From the NCBI GenBank assembly GCA_963824985.1, contig CAWGRQ010000036.1:124001-188000 (forward strand): a DNA stretch of 64,000 nucleotides, given 5' to 3'. Both the position numbers and the translations under genes were made by a program. This DNA is from JAFNAG01 sp963824985 (GTDB lineage: Bacteria; Acidobacteriota; UBA6911). Below are positions 18,101 to 28,590 of the stretch, in pieces (positions within the stretch are counted from its first letter, which is position 1; each line of letters starts with the position of its first letter). The notes below the pieces were generated by a model. It ran no database searches. It saw only the letters and a program-made list of their open reading frames with translations, and was not told the origin of the DNA.

Positions 18101-19643
18101 TCGAAGTGCCATAGCCGGCCGTGGGCCCATACTCAACCTGTGTGTCCGAAGCCTCATTGGTGGTCCAGATGATGGTGGCCCCGGAAGAAGAAATGCCTGA
18201 GCTGGTCACGGCGGAGATGACCGGCGGCGTTGTGTCCGGGGCTGCAGAGGTCGTGAATGTGAAATCGCCGGAGGTGGCGAGGTTCGCCGATGCATCTTTG
18301 GACTTGACCCGGTAGTGGTAGGTGGTACTGGCCGAAAGACCGGACAGCGATTGCGAATGCGAGGTGACCTTGCTGGTATTGAGCGTGGTCGAAGTGCCAT
18401 AGCCGGCCGTGGGCCCATACTCAACCTGTGTGTCCGAAGCCTCGTTGGTGGTCCAGGTGATTGTGGCCCCGGAAGAAGAGATGTCTGAGCTGGTCACGGC
18501 GGAGATGACCGGCGGCGTTGTGTCCGGGGCTGCAGAGGTCGTGAATGTGAAATCGCCGGAGGTTGCAAGATTCCCCGCCGCATCTCTGGACTTGACCCGG
18601 TAATGATAGGTTGTGCTGGCTGAAAGGCCGGACAGAGATTGCGAATGCGAAGTGACCTTGCTGGTATTGAGCGTGCTCGAAGAGCTGTAGGAGGTCGTGA
18701 GACCATAATTGACCTGAGTATCGGAAGCCTCGTTGGTAGTCCAGTTGATGGTGGCTCCGGAAGACGAGATGGAGGAACTAGTTACAGCTGAGATGACCGG
18801 CGGCGTTTGATCCGGGGGAGCAGACGTGGCGAACGTGAAATCACCGGAGGTGGCGAGGTTCCCCGATGCATCTCTGGACTTGACCCGGTAATGATAGGTT
18901 GTGCTGGCTGAAAGGCCGGACAGAGATTGCGAATGCGAAGTGACCTTGCCGGTATTGAGCGTGCTCGAAGAGCTGTATGAGGTCGTGAGACCATAATCGA
19001 CCTGAGTATCGGAAGCCTCGTTGGTGGTCCAGTTGATTGTGGCTCCCGAAGAGGAGATGGAAGAACTGGTGACGGCGGAGATAACCGGCGGGGTGGTATC
19101 AGCCGGCGGCAATACTGTAACCGACCCATTGACGCCGTTGATCGATACTCCGGCACCGTCGGGATCAGAGGCGACTACTCCACTCATCGTTATGGGAATC
19201 GAACCCGCGGGCGCCCCGGAAGCAATCGAGACCCGCACGATGGCAACCGGTCCTGGTCCCAGGATATTTCGATTCATGTCGAACAACATGATTCTGACAC
19301 CGCCGCTGATTGTATTTCCAATTGCGGTTTTTGATGCCGCGGTTGCGGCGGAGCCGGTGGATGTTGATACATACGTGAGCGATGATGAGAACATCAAATC
19401 GAATTGCAGGGAACTTACGCTTCCGGATCCTGGCGCAAAGGAGATGCTGAGGTCGACGCTCGCGCCGGCTGCCGCGCTGGCTGACCCGGTCGTCAGGATT
19501 GCGCTCGACTGTGGTTCGAACGCGCGCACGGCACCTGCCGATCCCAAGCTCCATAACAGGCCCAGGGCTAGTACGAAAAGAGCCTGGAGGATCTGAGTGC
19601 AGGTAGATGATAGTCTACGCGAAGGATAGCAGAATCTAGGCAT
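15168..19643 (-). CDS. Giant secreted cohesin-FN3 repeat protein A
   Basis: A 1,491-residue secreted protein. A signal peptide occupies residues 1-42 (hydrophobic core LFVLALGLLWSL, end AVRA). A cohesin-like beta domain follows (~43-180): gASVDLSISFAPG, then LQFDLMFSSSLTYVS and ending NGSVTVLPP. Nine FN3-type repeats of ~96 residues run to ~1040, each with the pattern DTTPPVISAV...ATITWTTNEASDTQVEYG...YHYRVKSKDA.. . The last ~447 residues form a C-terminal region shared with the two paralogs and built of about four similar beta units (GFALVNLG, INVANANQ, LSITNLDE, GLAILNPND). It ends in VPAQIIR with no sortase, PEP-CTERM or membrane anchor. The start at 19643 has AAGGAG 6-7 nt upstream. Likely a surface or matrix protein; no dockerin gene precedes this copy. 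Confidence 0.85.
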   Translation of the reverse strand: MPRFCYPSRRLSSTCTQILQALFVLALGLLWSLGSAGAVRAFEPQSSAILTTGSASAAAGASVDLSISFAPGSGSVSSLQFDLMFSSSLTYVSTSTGSAATAASKTAIGNTISGGVRIMLFDMNRNILGPGPVAIVRVSIASGAPAGSIPITMSGVVASDPDGAGVSINGVNGSVTVLPPADTTPPVISAVTSSSISSSGATINWTTNEASDTQVDYGLTTSYSSSSTLNTGKVTSHSQSLSGLSASTTYHYRVKSRDASGNLATSGDFTFATSAPPDQTPPVISAVTSSSISSSGATINWTTNEASDTQVNYGLTTSYSSSSTLNTSKVTSHSQSLSGLSASTTYHYRVKSRDAAGNLATSGDFTFTTSAAPDTTPPVISAVTSSDISSSGATITWTTNEASDTQVEYGPTAGYGTSTTLNTSKVTSHSQSLSGLSASTTYHYRVKSKDASANLATSGDFTFTTSAAPDTTPPVISAVTSSGISSSGATIIWTTNEASDTQVEYGPTAGYGTSTTLNTSKVTSHSQSLSGLSASTTYHYRVKSKDASANLATSGDYTLTTSAALDTTPPVISAVTSSGISSSGATITWATNEATDTQIVYGPTTSYGASTTLNSSMIMAHSQALSGLSPSTTYHYRVKSADAAGNIATSADFTFMTLAAPDTTMPIISAVTSSAISSSGATITWATDEATDTQVVYGPTTSYGASTTLNSSMITAHSQALSGLSPSTTYHYRVKSADAAGNIATSADFTFTTLAAADTTPPLISGVNSSAISTAGATITWHTSEASDSQVEYGTSTAYGSATALNASMVAEHALALNGLNSGTTYHFRVKSKDANGNLAVSADFSFATTAAADTTPPLITGVAANNTTSSSTAVNWATDENADSQVEYGTTSSYGSSTPMNLSLIKTHQHSVSGLAANTMYHFRVRSRDAAGNLAISDDRTFATPAGSNDNPPALFNINVTMITSRGATIAWATDVPSDTQILYDTTPDCGLKTRLARALTIRHEQNLNSLRASTTYYYRVQSRNSAGSLGISDTRSFRTAPLKSRKFIYPRLKMRSGMKNGLSTTQFTGFALVNLGTTEAVLTFSAYDETGAAISGPDITNPVDRVLPAGGQLPVMDMQLFGSGLAGKNAAGWMEVTSNSDAVTGFTLIFDADLSVMDGAPVAAAPMTQFIFAEIEEQGYTDINVANANQFQATIRFQLMQSNGMLRAQTTRTANAYGGVAESFSSLFPGITPDPTDYIRVISDSGIVPFQMMGRMSQYVEALNGLDFEDAGTTLYSPQYVVGAAYRSTLSITNLDESGGSITLRFVGDDGAQIGATQVLPIAGNGKVYVSDPSFFGIPGNDTAQGYVEISSSGPRLAGSIVYGDPERTTFGTALPLVANLAEEMIFSHVASDQTYFTGLAILNPNDEEVTAKIDLYKTDGSLDDTITVTISARNRLSKLLPQIFPSLVGQDRISGYIRVTADLPIAGYSVFGTHDRNAMSAVPAQIIR
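16800..19090 (-). repeat. Tandem ~288-bp FN3-coding repeats in protein A
   Basis: Successive units are spaced by 288 bp, as seen from recurring segments at 17545/17833 and 18121/18409. The middle units are nearly identical in DNA, pointing to recent duplication or gene conversion. Long open frames on the opposite strand here are a side effect of repeating the same codons. Confidence 0.8.
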
Positions 19644-20476
19644 GGCGATCTCCTTGTTGCCAAAATCGGACTGTGCATTGAGTGCGAGGGGGGATCGCAG
19701 ATTTCGAATTGCACATTTTGGTAAAACCTGCCAATCAAACGGGTCAAACGAGAGTAACGAAGGGTACGAGGTCCGGAACATGGGCGCCCTTCATCAGAAG
19801 ACTCTCGCATTTTGCATATCGATTGCCCGGATTTGATCAGTATGTCGTCGGTCACCAAAACATGAATTCCTTGAGAGAGTGGCGCGTGCGGCGACTGTAC
19901 CTATATAATTGAAGCGTAATTACTTACACTCGGAAATGGTCCCGAACCGGATGCCGGCGCGCCGAAATGTGCGGCCGGCTCCGCCGGCTGCTTTGGCGTG
20001 CGGGACAGCGGCCTGCGCCTTACGCGGATTCACTCCATCCCAATCCGCGTGTGTCAGCGTTCATCCGCGCTCAAACGTTCTTTGCCTGTTCGCCGCTGGC
20101 GCCGTACCGCGACGAGGGGTCCAGTCTGCGAAAATGCGTATAAGGTGCAGGCAGCGGCGGCGCTTTGCGATTTTGTGTCCAACCAAAAGCAGCCGCACGG
20201 ACCCGCAAATGGAAGCGCCTCAGGCGAGCATCAAAGGGACAGTCTGTCAGGAGGTGTGGAATTAAAGCAGTTCATTGTGCCAGGGACTGATCGGCGCAAC
20301 CAGAAGGCGCAGTTCTGACAGGGAGGGAAATATCGGGGAGTGCTGCCGGCTCATGCGTGACAAAGCCCCGACCATCAACCGGATTGCCGGATAACTTGAG
20401 ACCGAGGCTGATAGTGTCGCGATGGAGAGCCGTTCGGGGCGGTTGCCTCACGAAGAGGCAACCGCCGCGGCCAGCG
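19644..20476. other. 833-bp intergenic region between giant genes A and B
   Basis: No convincing gene. It contains a G+C-rich stretch with 'gcggatt...aatccgcg' and 'gttcatccgcg' pieces of the dispersed palindrome family (~20023-20070) and, next to gene B, the hairpin listed separately. The promoter for gene A should lie in 19650-19800 on the minus strand, but no strong consensus pair is seen. Confidence 0.5.
20438..20466. terminator. Hairpin after giant gene B, possible terminator
   Basis: The perfect 12-bp stem ggcggttgcctc/gaggcaaccgcc closes a 5-nt loop (acgaa), 11 nt past the stop of gene B on the minus strand. No U tract follows, so it may stabilise the 3' end rather than terminate by itself. 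Confidence 0.5.
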
Positions 20477-23400
20477 TTAACGAACCACCTGGGGTGGTAT
20501 CGCAGATAGGGCAGATAGGTTTTGGGTGCCAAAAAGGGCGAACGCGGAAATCCCCTTATCTGCCCGAACCCGAATGTAGCCGGAATTCCGGCTCTGTCCG
20601 ATCAGAGACGGGAAGAACTCGGTAAGCAAACCGGACAAACGGTGTTTCGCCAAAACCGACTGTGATATCGTGCCTTGGAGAATTCCTGTCTCGTCGTAGA
20701 CGTCGATGGTCACGAAAGCAGGCGAAGGATTCGGATTCAGAACCGAAATGCCGGTATAGTAGGCCTCATTAGAAACCAAATGGCTGAATACTACGGATTG
20801 CTCAAGGCTGGCGGTTAACGGAAGAGCGGAAGAAAAGGTTTCTCGTCCGGCATCACTGAATACCACGCTGCCGGTGAGCCGGATCCCACTGGTTGTGATC
20901 TCCACATACCCCTGATTCAGGGCATCGGGCGCCGGCAGGTAGGGCTGGAAGAATGTCGGATCGTCCAGATAGATCTTGCCATTCTCTTTAATTGGCAGAG
21001 TTCTTGTGATGCCCGTTTGAACGCCGTCGTTACTGAAAAATCTGAAGGAGACCTGTCCCGGGGTGGGATCGAGGTTTACGATTGAAAGTGCGGTCCGCCA
21101 TCCTCCCCCGAAGGCGTATTGCGGGCTATACAGGCTGGCGCTGTCCACGGTGGCATCCTGACCATTGAGGGCTTCTATGTACTGGGAGGTCCTGCCCAGC
21201 AACTGAGAGGGGATTACTCCCATATCCGAGGTGGCGCGAATGTAATCGGAACCCTGGCGAGTTTCCTGGGCAAACAAATCAGAATAGAGATCCAGGAGCG
21301 CGGCGCCATTGGCATAGACCCTCACGGTCTCGGAATTGCGAATGTAGCCATCGGCAGTCATAAGGTCGAATACGATCGTAGCATCATTCTGAGCGGGATT
21401 GATCACGTGAACTTTGGTGAAGCCGCGATCTTCAATTTCAGGGAGAACAAACGAGGTCAACGGCGCGGCAGCAGATGCGGCTCCATCGAGGACTGAGAGC
21501 CTGCTGTCGAACAACATGAAGAATCCGAAAATGTTGTTGACATTGCTTTCAACGGCAATCCAGCCTACAGAATTCTGCCCGGCTAAACCCTCGCCGAAGA
21601 TCTGCTGATCAATGATCGGAATCTGTTCTCCAGGATTGAGTTCCAGCTGCACAGGATTGGTGAGATTGGGGCCAGCCGTGGCCGTGCCGTTGGTATCGAA
21701 GGCCGTGATCTTGAGAGTTGCGGTGACACCGTCGAGATTCGCTATGGCAAATCCCAGAAAAGCATCCGCCGCCAGGGGCGCTTTATTGGCATCGGAGCTG
21801 ACGGGCCGCGGGAAGTACAACGACACCTGTTGTGTTGAGGAGTCGGCGGTCGAGAACGTGAAATCGGTGGAGGTGACCGATAGACTCCCTCCAGTCGCGG
21901 ATTTCACTCGATAGTGATACTGCGTGCCCGGGGCAAGACCGCTGATCGTCTGGACGTGTGCGGTGACCTGGGATGGATTGCGCGGTGTCGAAGCGCCATA
22001 TCCTGTCGTAAGTCCATACTCGATCTGGGAATCTGATGCGGCATTGGTCGTCCAACCGATGGTTGCCGTGTATTTTGTAATCTCCATTACATAAACACTG
22101 GCGATAGCCGGCGGCTGTTCGTTGAGAGCTGCAGTGGTCGTAAACACGTTATCTTCGGATACCACCAAGGTGCCCTCAGCGTTCCGGGATTTTACCCGAT
22201 AATGGTAGATCGTTGAAGGCGTAAGACCGCTGAGCGATTGGGTGTGAACGGTAACCATGGTGGCAGCAACCGGTGTCGCTTGGCCATAAGTGATGATAGT
22301 CCCATACTCGACCTGAGAATCGGACAGTTCATTGGTTGACCAGAAAATGGTGGCGCCATCACCTTTGATCCCTACGGCAATGATGCCAGAGATTACCAAG
22401 GATGATGTGCCCGGCGCTGAAAGAGTTGTAAAAACAAAATCTGGGGAAACGGCCAGGTTGCCGAAGGCGTCGCGGGATTTCACCCGATAGTGATAGAGAG
22501 TATTGGCTGTGAGATTGGTGAGTTGTTGAGTATGGGACGTGACCAGAGCTGGATTGAGTGCTGTCGATGTGCCATAAGCTGTTGTGGAGCCATATTCGAC
22601 CTGGGAATCGGAAGCTTCGTCAGAAGACCAGATAATGAAGGCCGAAGATTGTGCGATGCCTGAGCTGACCACACTGCTGATGACGGGAGGAGCCGTGTCT
22701 GACGCGGTCAGAGTAGTCAGGACGAAGTCACCGGAGAGGGCTACGTTGCCGGCAGCGTCGCCAGATCTGACGCGATAGTGGTATTGAGTGTTGGGCGCAA
22801 GACCGCTGAGGGACAGTGAATGACTCGTCACCATGGTGGAATCGAGCGGGGTCGAATTGCCATACGAAGCCGTCGGTCCATATTGGATCAGAGAATCTGC
22901 CGACTCACTGGTTCTCCAGGTTACAGTAGCCGAGGAGGCGGTAACGCCCGAAGTGCTTACCATTGTAATGGTTGGGGCAGTGGTATCCGGGCCCGCAAGA
23001 GTTGTAAAGACATTGTCCGCCGATACGGTAACGTTGCCATCCGCATCCCTCGATCTTACGCGATAATGATAGAGCGTTGACGAGGCAAGACCGCTGAGTG
23101 TCTGCGTATGAACTGCAACCAAAGCGGCATTGACCGCTGTTGAATTGGCATAGGGGACTCTGGTCCCGTAGTCAATCTGAGAATCGGACAGTTTATCGGT
23201 GGTCCAGAAAATGGTAGCGCCGGAACTGGTAATGCCTGCTGCGATGATCCCGGAGATAACCGGAGGCGCCTTGCTATCGTCGGATGACGTGGTGAAGGTG
23301 AAGTCGGTCGACGTCGCCAGGTTGCCGGCGGCATCCCGGGATTTCACCCGGTAATGGTAAAGGGTGGAAGCAGCCAGGCCGGAGAGTGCCTGGGAGTGGG

Positions 23401-25544
23401 ACACGACCATGGAGGCGTTGATCGTAGTTGAGCTGCCATACGAGGCGGTGAGCCCATACTCGACCTGGGAATCTGAAGCCTCATTGGTGGTCCAGCCGAT
23501 TACGGCGGTGGATTGACTGATGCCGGAGCTGTTGACGCCGCTGATAACCGGTGCCGTGACGTCGGGGGCCGTCGAGGTCGTGAACGTGAAGTCGGTGGAC
23601 GTCGCCAGGTTGCCGGCCGCATCCCGGGATTTCACCCGATAATGGTACAGCGTAGAGGCAGTCAGGCCGGAAAGAGCCTGGGAGTGGGACACGACCATGG
23701 AGGCGTTGATCGTAGTTGAGCTGCCATACGAGGCGGTGAGCCCGTACTCGACCTGGGAATTGGAGGCCTCATTGGTGGTCCAGCCAATCACTGCGGTGGA
23801 TTGACTGATGCCGGAGCTGTTGACGCCGCTGATAACCGGTGCCGTGACGTCGGGGGCCGTCGAGGTCGTGAACGTGAAGTCGGTGGACGTCGCCAGGTTG
23901 CCGGCCGCATCCCGGGATTTCACCCGATAATGGTACAGCGTAGAGGCTGTCAGGCCGGAAAGAGCCTGGGAGTGGGACACGACCATGGAGGCGTTGATCG
24001 TAGTTGAGCTGCCATACGAGGCGGTGAGCCCGTACTCGACCTGGGAATTGGAGGCCTCATTGGTGGTCCAGCCAATCACTGCGGTGGATTGACTGATGCC
24101 GGAGCTGTTGACGCCGCTGATAACCGGTGCCGTGATGTCGGGGGCCGTCGAGGTCGTGAACGTGAAGTCGGTGGACGTCGCCAGGTTGCCGGCCGCATCC
24201 CGGGATTTCACCCGATAATGGTACAGCGTAGAGGCGATTCAGGCCGGAAAGAGCCTGGGAGTGGGACACGACCATGGAGGCGTTGATCGTAGTTGAGCTG
24301 CCATAGGAGGTAGTGAGCCCGTACTCGACCTGGGAATTGGAGGCCTCATTGGTGGTCCAGCCGATTACGGCGGTGGATTGACTGATGCCGGAGCTGTTGA
24401 CGCCGCTGATAACCGGTGCCGTGATGTCGGGGGCCGTCGAGGTCGTGAACGTGAAGTCGGTGGACGTCGCCAGGTTGCCGGCCGCATCCCGGGATTTCAC
24501 CCGATAATGGTACAGCGTAGAGGCGGCCAAGCCGGAAAGAGCCTGGGAATGGGACACGACCATGGAGGCGTTGATCGTAGTTGAGCTGCCATAGGAGGTA
24601 GTGAGCCCGTACTCGACTTGGGAATTGGAGGCCTCGTTGGTGGTCCAGCCGATCACTGCGCCTGACTGGGTGATACTGGAGCTGTTGATGCCGCTGATAA
24701 CCGGTGCCGTAACGTCGGGGGCCGTCGATGTCGTGAAAGTGAAGTCGGTGGACGTCGCCAGGTTGCCGGCTGCATCCCGGGATTTCACACGGTAATGGTA
24801 GAGCGTGGAAGCGGCCAGGCCGGAAATGGCCTGGGAATGAGCCACGACCATGGAGGAGTTGATGGCGGTCGAAGTGCCATAGGAGGTAGTGAGCCCATAA
24901 TCGACCTGGGAATTGGAGGCCTCGTTGGTGGTCCAGCCGATAACGGCGCTTGACTGGGTGATGCCGGAGCCGTTGACTAAACTGATGACCGGAGGCGTGA
25001 TGTCGCTTGGTGCAGTGACAGTCACGCTCCCGTTGCTGCCGAAAGCGGTGATATTGCCGCCATCCGGGTCAGATGCAAGGATATTGCCAATCGTCACCGT
25101 AAATGCCGAGGGGGAAGTACCGGGGGCAATGTTCAGCCTGGCGACTGCAATGGCTCCGGAACCGATCGCATTCTGATTCAGCCCAAAGACGAGGATCCGG
25201 GCGCCCCCGGCAATGATGCTGCCACTGGCGCTTTTGCCGGCATTCGTAGCCGCGGTACCGGTTAAAACAGAATCGAAGCCGAGGGAACTTGGAAAACCAA
25301 GATCGAATTGTAAGGTTGAAACACTCGGGATGCCGGGCGCGAAGTTGACGGTAAGATCCACGCTCGAACCGGCTGGCCCCGAGACCGATGACACACTCAC
25401 AGTTTGGGCAGCGGCGGGAGAGGGGATCAGGAGCGCGCAGATGACGAGCAGAAATGCACCCACAGTTGTCAGGTGGGGCCTGAGTCTTATCCATGAATGA
25501 GAACCATGGTTTGGCATTCCTGCAGAAGAATGATTCCTAATCAT
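20477..25544 (-). CDS. Giant secreted cohesin-FN3 repeat protein B (one frameshift)
   Basis: Paralog of protein A, about 1,688 residues if one extra base is removed. From the ATG at 25544: signal peptide (VGAFLLVICALLIPSPAAAQ), cohesin-like domain to ~180 (SVSGPAGSSVDLTVNFAPG, LQFDLGFPSSLGFDS), about 11 FN3 repeats, then the shared ~447-residue C-terminal region from ~1241, ending IPPQVVR. At 24231-24240 the third FN3 repeat reads gaggcgattcagg where sibling repeats read gaggctgtcagg, one base longer. This splits the gene into 24057-25544 and 20477-24211 frames. The ATG lies inside the stop of the dockerin gene (ATGA), with AGGAG 9-10 nt upstream. A sequencing or assembly slip in near-identical repeats is as likely as a true mutation. 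Confidence 0.8.
23270..25000 (-). repeat. Near-identical 288-bp FN3 repeats in protein B
   Basis: Identical segments recur at 23513, 23801, 24089 and 24378, i.e. steps of 288, 288 and 289 bp; the odd step is the frameshift. Neighbouring units differ at only a few bases, so copy number may vary between strains, and short-read assembly may have collapsed or altered it. Confidence 0.85.
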
Positions 25545-26059
25545 AACGGGCAACTCCTTATACCGAGAATCACGTTTCCCAAAATCTGAAGGTCGAGGGC
25601 ATTCAACGCACCATCCGCATTCAAGTCTCCCTTGCCAGAGAATGGTTGAATTCCCAGGATAGTGTTGATCAGGATCTGGAGATCGAGCGCGTTTACGGCA
25701 AGGTCGGCGTTTAAGTCACACTTGCTTGCCGATGGGGGCGGGGCAGTTACCGAAGTGGACACTTCGTTTGAAAATCCGCTTTCAAGACCCGAGGTATTAT
25801 ATGCGGTAACTGCGAAATAGTATGTCCCGGCTGCCAGCCCAGCGATGGTAAATGTGGTTTGGTTTCCAATCGTCATGCTGGTCCCGTAGACTCCCGGAGA
25901 CGTTCCATAATAGACGCGGTATCCGGCCAGGTCGGATTCACTGTTGGAGCTCCAGGCAAGGATTACATCTGCCGCATTGAGGCTTGGCGTGATGATGCCA
26001 AGTAACACAAAAACCCGCAGTGCCTTCGGGAAAAGATGCATTAACCCACAATTCGACAT
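25541..26059 (-). CDS. Secreted FN3-dockerin protein 1
   Basis: About 172 residues from ATG 26059 (frame open to 26134). A signal peptide (ALRVFVLLGIITPSLNA) is followed by one FN3 domain (DVILAWSSNSESDLAGYRVYYG ... YFAVTAYNTSGLES). The C-terminal ~58 residues are a type I dockerin pair, with calcium-loop motifs DLNADLAVNALD and DLNADGALNALD, each followed by LQIL..ILGI. The dockerin is bounded by cysteines (KCDLN at its start, RSCPL at the end). The gene overlaps the cohesin gene B by ATGA, and its last codons supply that gene's Shine-Dalgarno. Dockerins bind cohesins, so the neighbour is the obvious partner; this is inference. Confidence 0.85.
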   Translation of the reverse strand: MSNCGLMHLFPKALRVFVLLGIITPSLNAADVILAWSSNSESDLAGYRVYYGTSPGVYGTSMTIGNQTTFTIAGLAAGTYYFAVTAYNTSGLESGFSNEVSTSVTAPPPSASKCDLNADLAVNALDLQILINTILGIQPFSGKGDLNADGALNALDLQILGNVILGIRSCPL

Positions 26060-26376
26060 CAGAGCAATCCTGTCGCTCAGGCTTGAAATAGCAAATTTGC
26101 CATCCGGGGGGGGGTATGGATGGCTGGATTTCAACTACCTACAGGGTGAGTGCCGTAAAGACCCAAGGCCCATCATTTCGGATCGCGTCACTGGCGGCCG
26201 CGAAATCATCCCGAAAAACCTGATCTTACAACTTCCATCAGGGGCCCAGAATCCCCAACAGCTTGTAGGGCTTCTATCCGGAGACTGAATATATAGATAA
26301 TTTATTCACCGTACAAGTCTTTTTTTCAATATTTTCGATTTCCTTGCGGCGCAGTCGAGACGGGAAAATTTCCCGC

Positions 26377-28590
26377 CTACCTGATTACCTGCGCCGGGAT
26401 GGCGGCCAGGGCGGAGAGATTGCGGGTACCGAAGAGGGCAAAACTCGCCACCGGCTGGTCCGAGGTGATCTGGAAGTACCCGGATATGATCTGCTGATCC
26501 GCCAAGGCAGGAAAAAGCTCGGCATCGGTCAATAATCGCGAGATTCTTGACATCGGGGGCACCCGCACCGGGGTTCGACAGAATCCGGGTCCCATCCGCC
26601 TGAAAGATATCGACCGTGACCACTGCTTCGATGTTCAGAGGGTTCAGAATGGCCAGGCCGGTGAAGTACTGGTTATTTGAAGCGACCTGGCTGAACACGG
26701 AAGTCCGCTGAAGACCGGAAACCAGGGGCAAAGCGGCGGAAAACGTACTATGAGCCGGGTCTCCAAACACGACGCTTCCGGCCAGCCTGATTCCGCTGCT
26801 GACGATCTGCACATAACCCTGCTTCAGGTCAATTCCCCAAGAGACGCCGGCCGGCTTGAAAAACTCCGGATCGTCGATCCGGATCTTGCCGTGAGCGCTG
26901 ATTGGCACGTTTTCCTTGGAAAGGACCCCATCCTCAGAGAAAAATCGCAGCGAAACCGTTCCTGCGGTGGCATCCAGGTTCACGACCGAAAGGGAAGTGT
27001 GCCAGCGGCCTCCCACCGCATATTGCGGGCAATATAGGGTTGAGGCGCCTCCAGTGGTGTCGATGCCATTCAGACCATCAATAAACTGAGAATGCTTGCC
27101 GAGGAGCTCAAACGGAAGAACCGTCCCGTTTGAGGTCACCAGCACGTATTCGTGCCCATCCGGAGTATATCCGGGGAATAAATCGGCGAACAGGTCCGCG
27201 GTAATGGATCCGAACCCGGGCATGCTCCGTGAGGTAGAGGCGCGCTCGCCGCCATCCGCTTTCATCAGATGGAAGGTCAGGTTTGTTGCGCTGCCATTGG
27301 GGTTGGCGATCGTAATTTCGGTGAAGCCCTGGTCTTCGATCTCGGTGTAGATGAAGGATGACAGCGCTTCCGGGCTTATGTCCGCGCCATCGAGTTCTGT
27401 CACGACAGCGTTGAACAGCAAAAAGAAACCCGCCACCTGATTCACACTGCTTTCGATTTTGACCCAACCCATCGAACTGGAACCGCCCAGGCCGCTGCCA
27501 AACAACTGTTGATCGATGATCGGGATCTGTCGTCCGGGAAGCAGATCCCGGTAGACCGGATTCTGGATGTCAAACCCGCCCAAAGGCTCGCCGTTTGAGC
27601 CATACGCTGTAAGCCGCAGAAGAGCCGCCTGGTGGTTGAGATTGGTGATGCCCAGGCCGGTGAATTCCTGTTCCGGAGAACCGAGTTCACCTGCCCCCGG
27701 AGTTCGCAGCAGAGGATAATAGAGCGTTGTCGAAGGACTGAAGTTATCCGGGATTTGGAGGGTCGTGAAGGTGTAGTCGACGGAGGTCGGCGAGGTTCGC
27801 CGCTGCATCTCTGTGACTTGACTCGGTAATGGTAAGTGGTACCGGGTTTAGCCCGCTCAGTTCTTGAGCATGAGCTGATGCGAAGCGCCGGGTTCAGCGG
27901 GGTCGTGTTGCCATACGCAGAGGTCGTACCGTATTCGACCTGGGTATCCGCGCCTTCGTTGGTAGTCCAGACGGCATTGGCAAGATGCTAACCATGACGG
28001 TATTGACGGTAACCCCGGAGATACCGGGAGGAGTAGTATCGATTGCCGATGTGACTAGTGATAATGCCACCGCTTCCGTAGGCCGGGACCGCAGTCCCCT
28101 GGATATTGGAGGCGACCACGTTGCTGATTGCGACAGCTAGCGTGCCCGGAGCGGTTCCGGGGGCGATGGTGAGGCGTAGTATAGCGATCGTCCCGGAACC
28201 GATTACGTTCAGGTTCAGTCCGAAGACGATGACCCTGACGACTCCGTTGGATGGTGTTGGCGCTGAAAACCGTCCTTACTCGGCGCTCATTGCCGCAGCA
28301 CCGGCCGCGATAGATACGTAGCTGAGCGAGGATGGCAGCACGACGTCAAACTGTACGCTGGAAATACCGGTTGCTGCGGCCGAATAGGTGACAGTCAAGA
28401 TCAACGTTGCTGCCCGCGCTTCCGGACGCTGTTCCGGCACTGAAAGTCTGGGCGTTGGAGTAAGCCGGGAAAGATGGATAAAGCCACAACCAGTGAGGGT
28501 AAGAGTCGCTATGGCTAAATGGGCAGCCTTTCCATGTCGGCAGCGAGCGAAATGATTTTGCGCTCCACCTGCAACCGATAGGGTAATCAC
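26377..28590 (-). pseudogene. Decayed cohesin-FN3 protein C
   Basis: Remnant of a third paralog. A GTG start at 28590 overlaps the dockerin 2 stop (GTGA), as in pair 1. The cohesin-like segment is readable at 28276-28440 (SSVQFDVVLPSSLSYVS) but runs into a stop. Only about one damaged FN3 unit remains (27780-28000), with several indels relative to intact copies. The C-terminal region is open from 27808 down to ~26555 (FTGLGITNLNHQAALLRL, IEDQGFTEITIANPNGS, HTSLSVVNLDATAG, FTGLAILNPLNIEAVV). It then shifts frame near a C5 run, and the proper end IPAQVIR lies at 26377. The 26135-26376 gap before it has no gene. Confidence 0.75.

Noticed and set aside
17400..18600. Possible CRISPR-like direct repeats
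   Set aside because: The repeat period is 288 bp with coding content and no spacers; it is a tandem protein-domain repeat.
16969..19596. Many long open frames on the plus strand across the FN3 genes
   Set aside because: They repeat every 288 bp with the coding repeats, have no ribosome sites or recognisable proteins, and mirror codon bias of the minus-strand gene.
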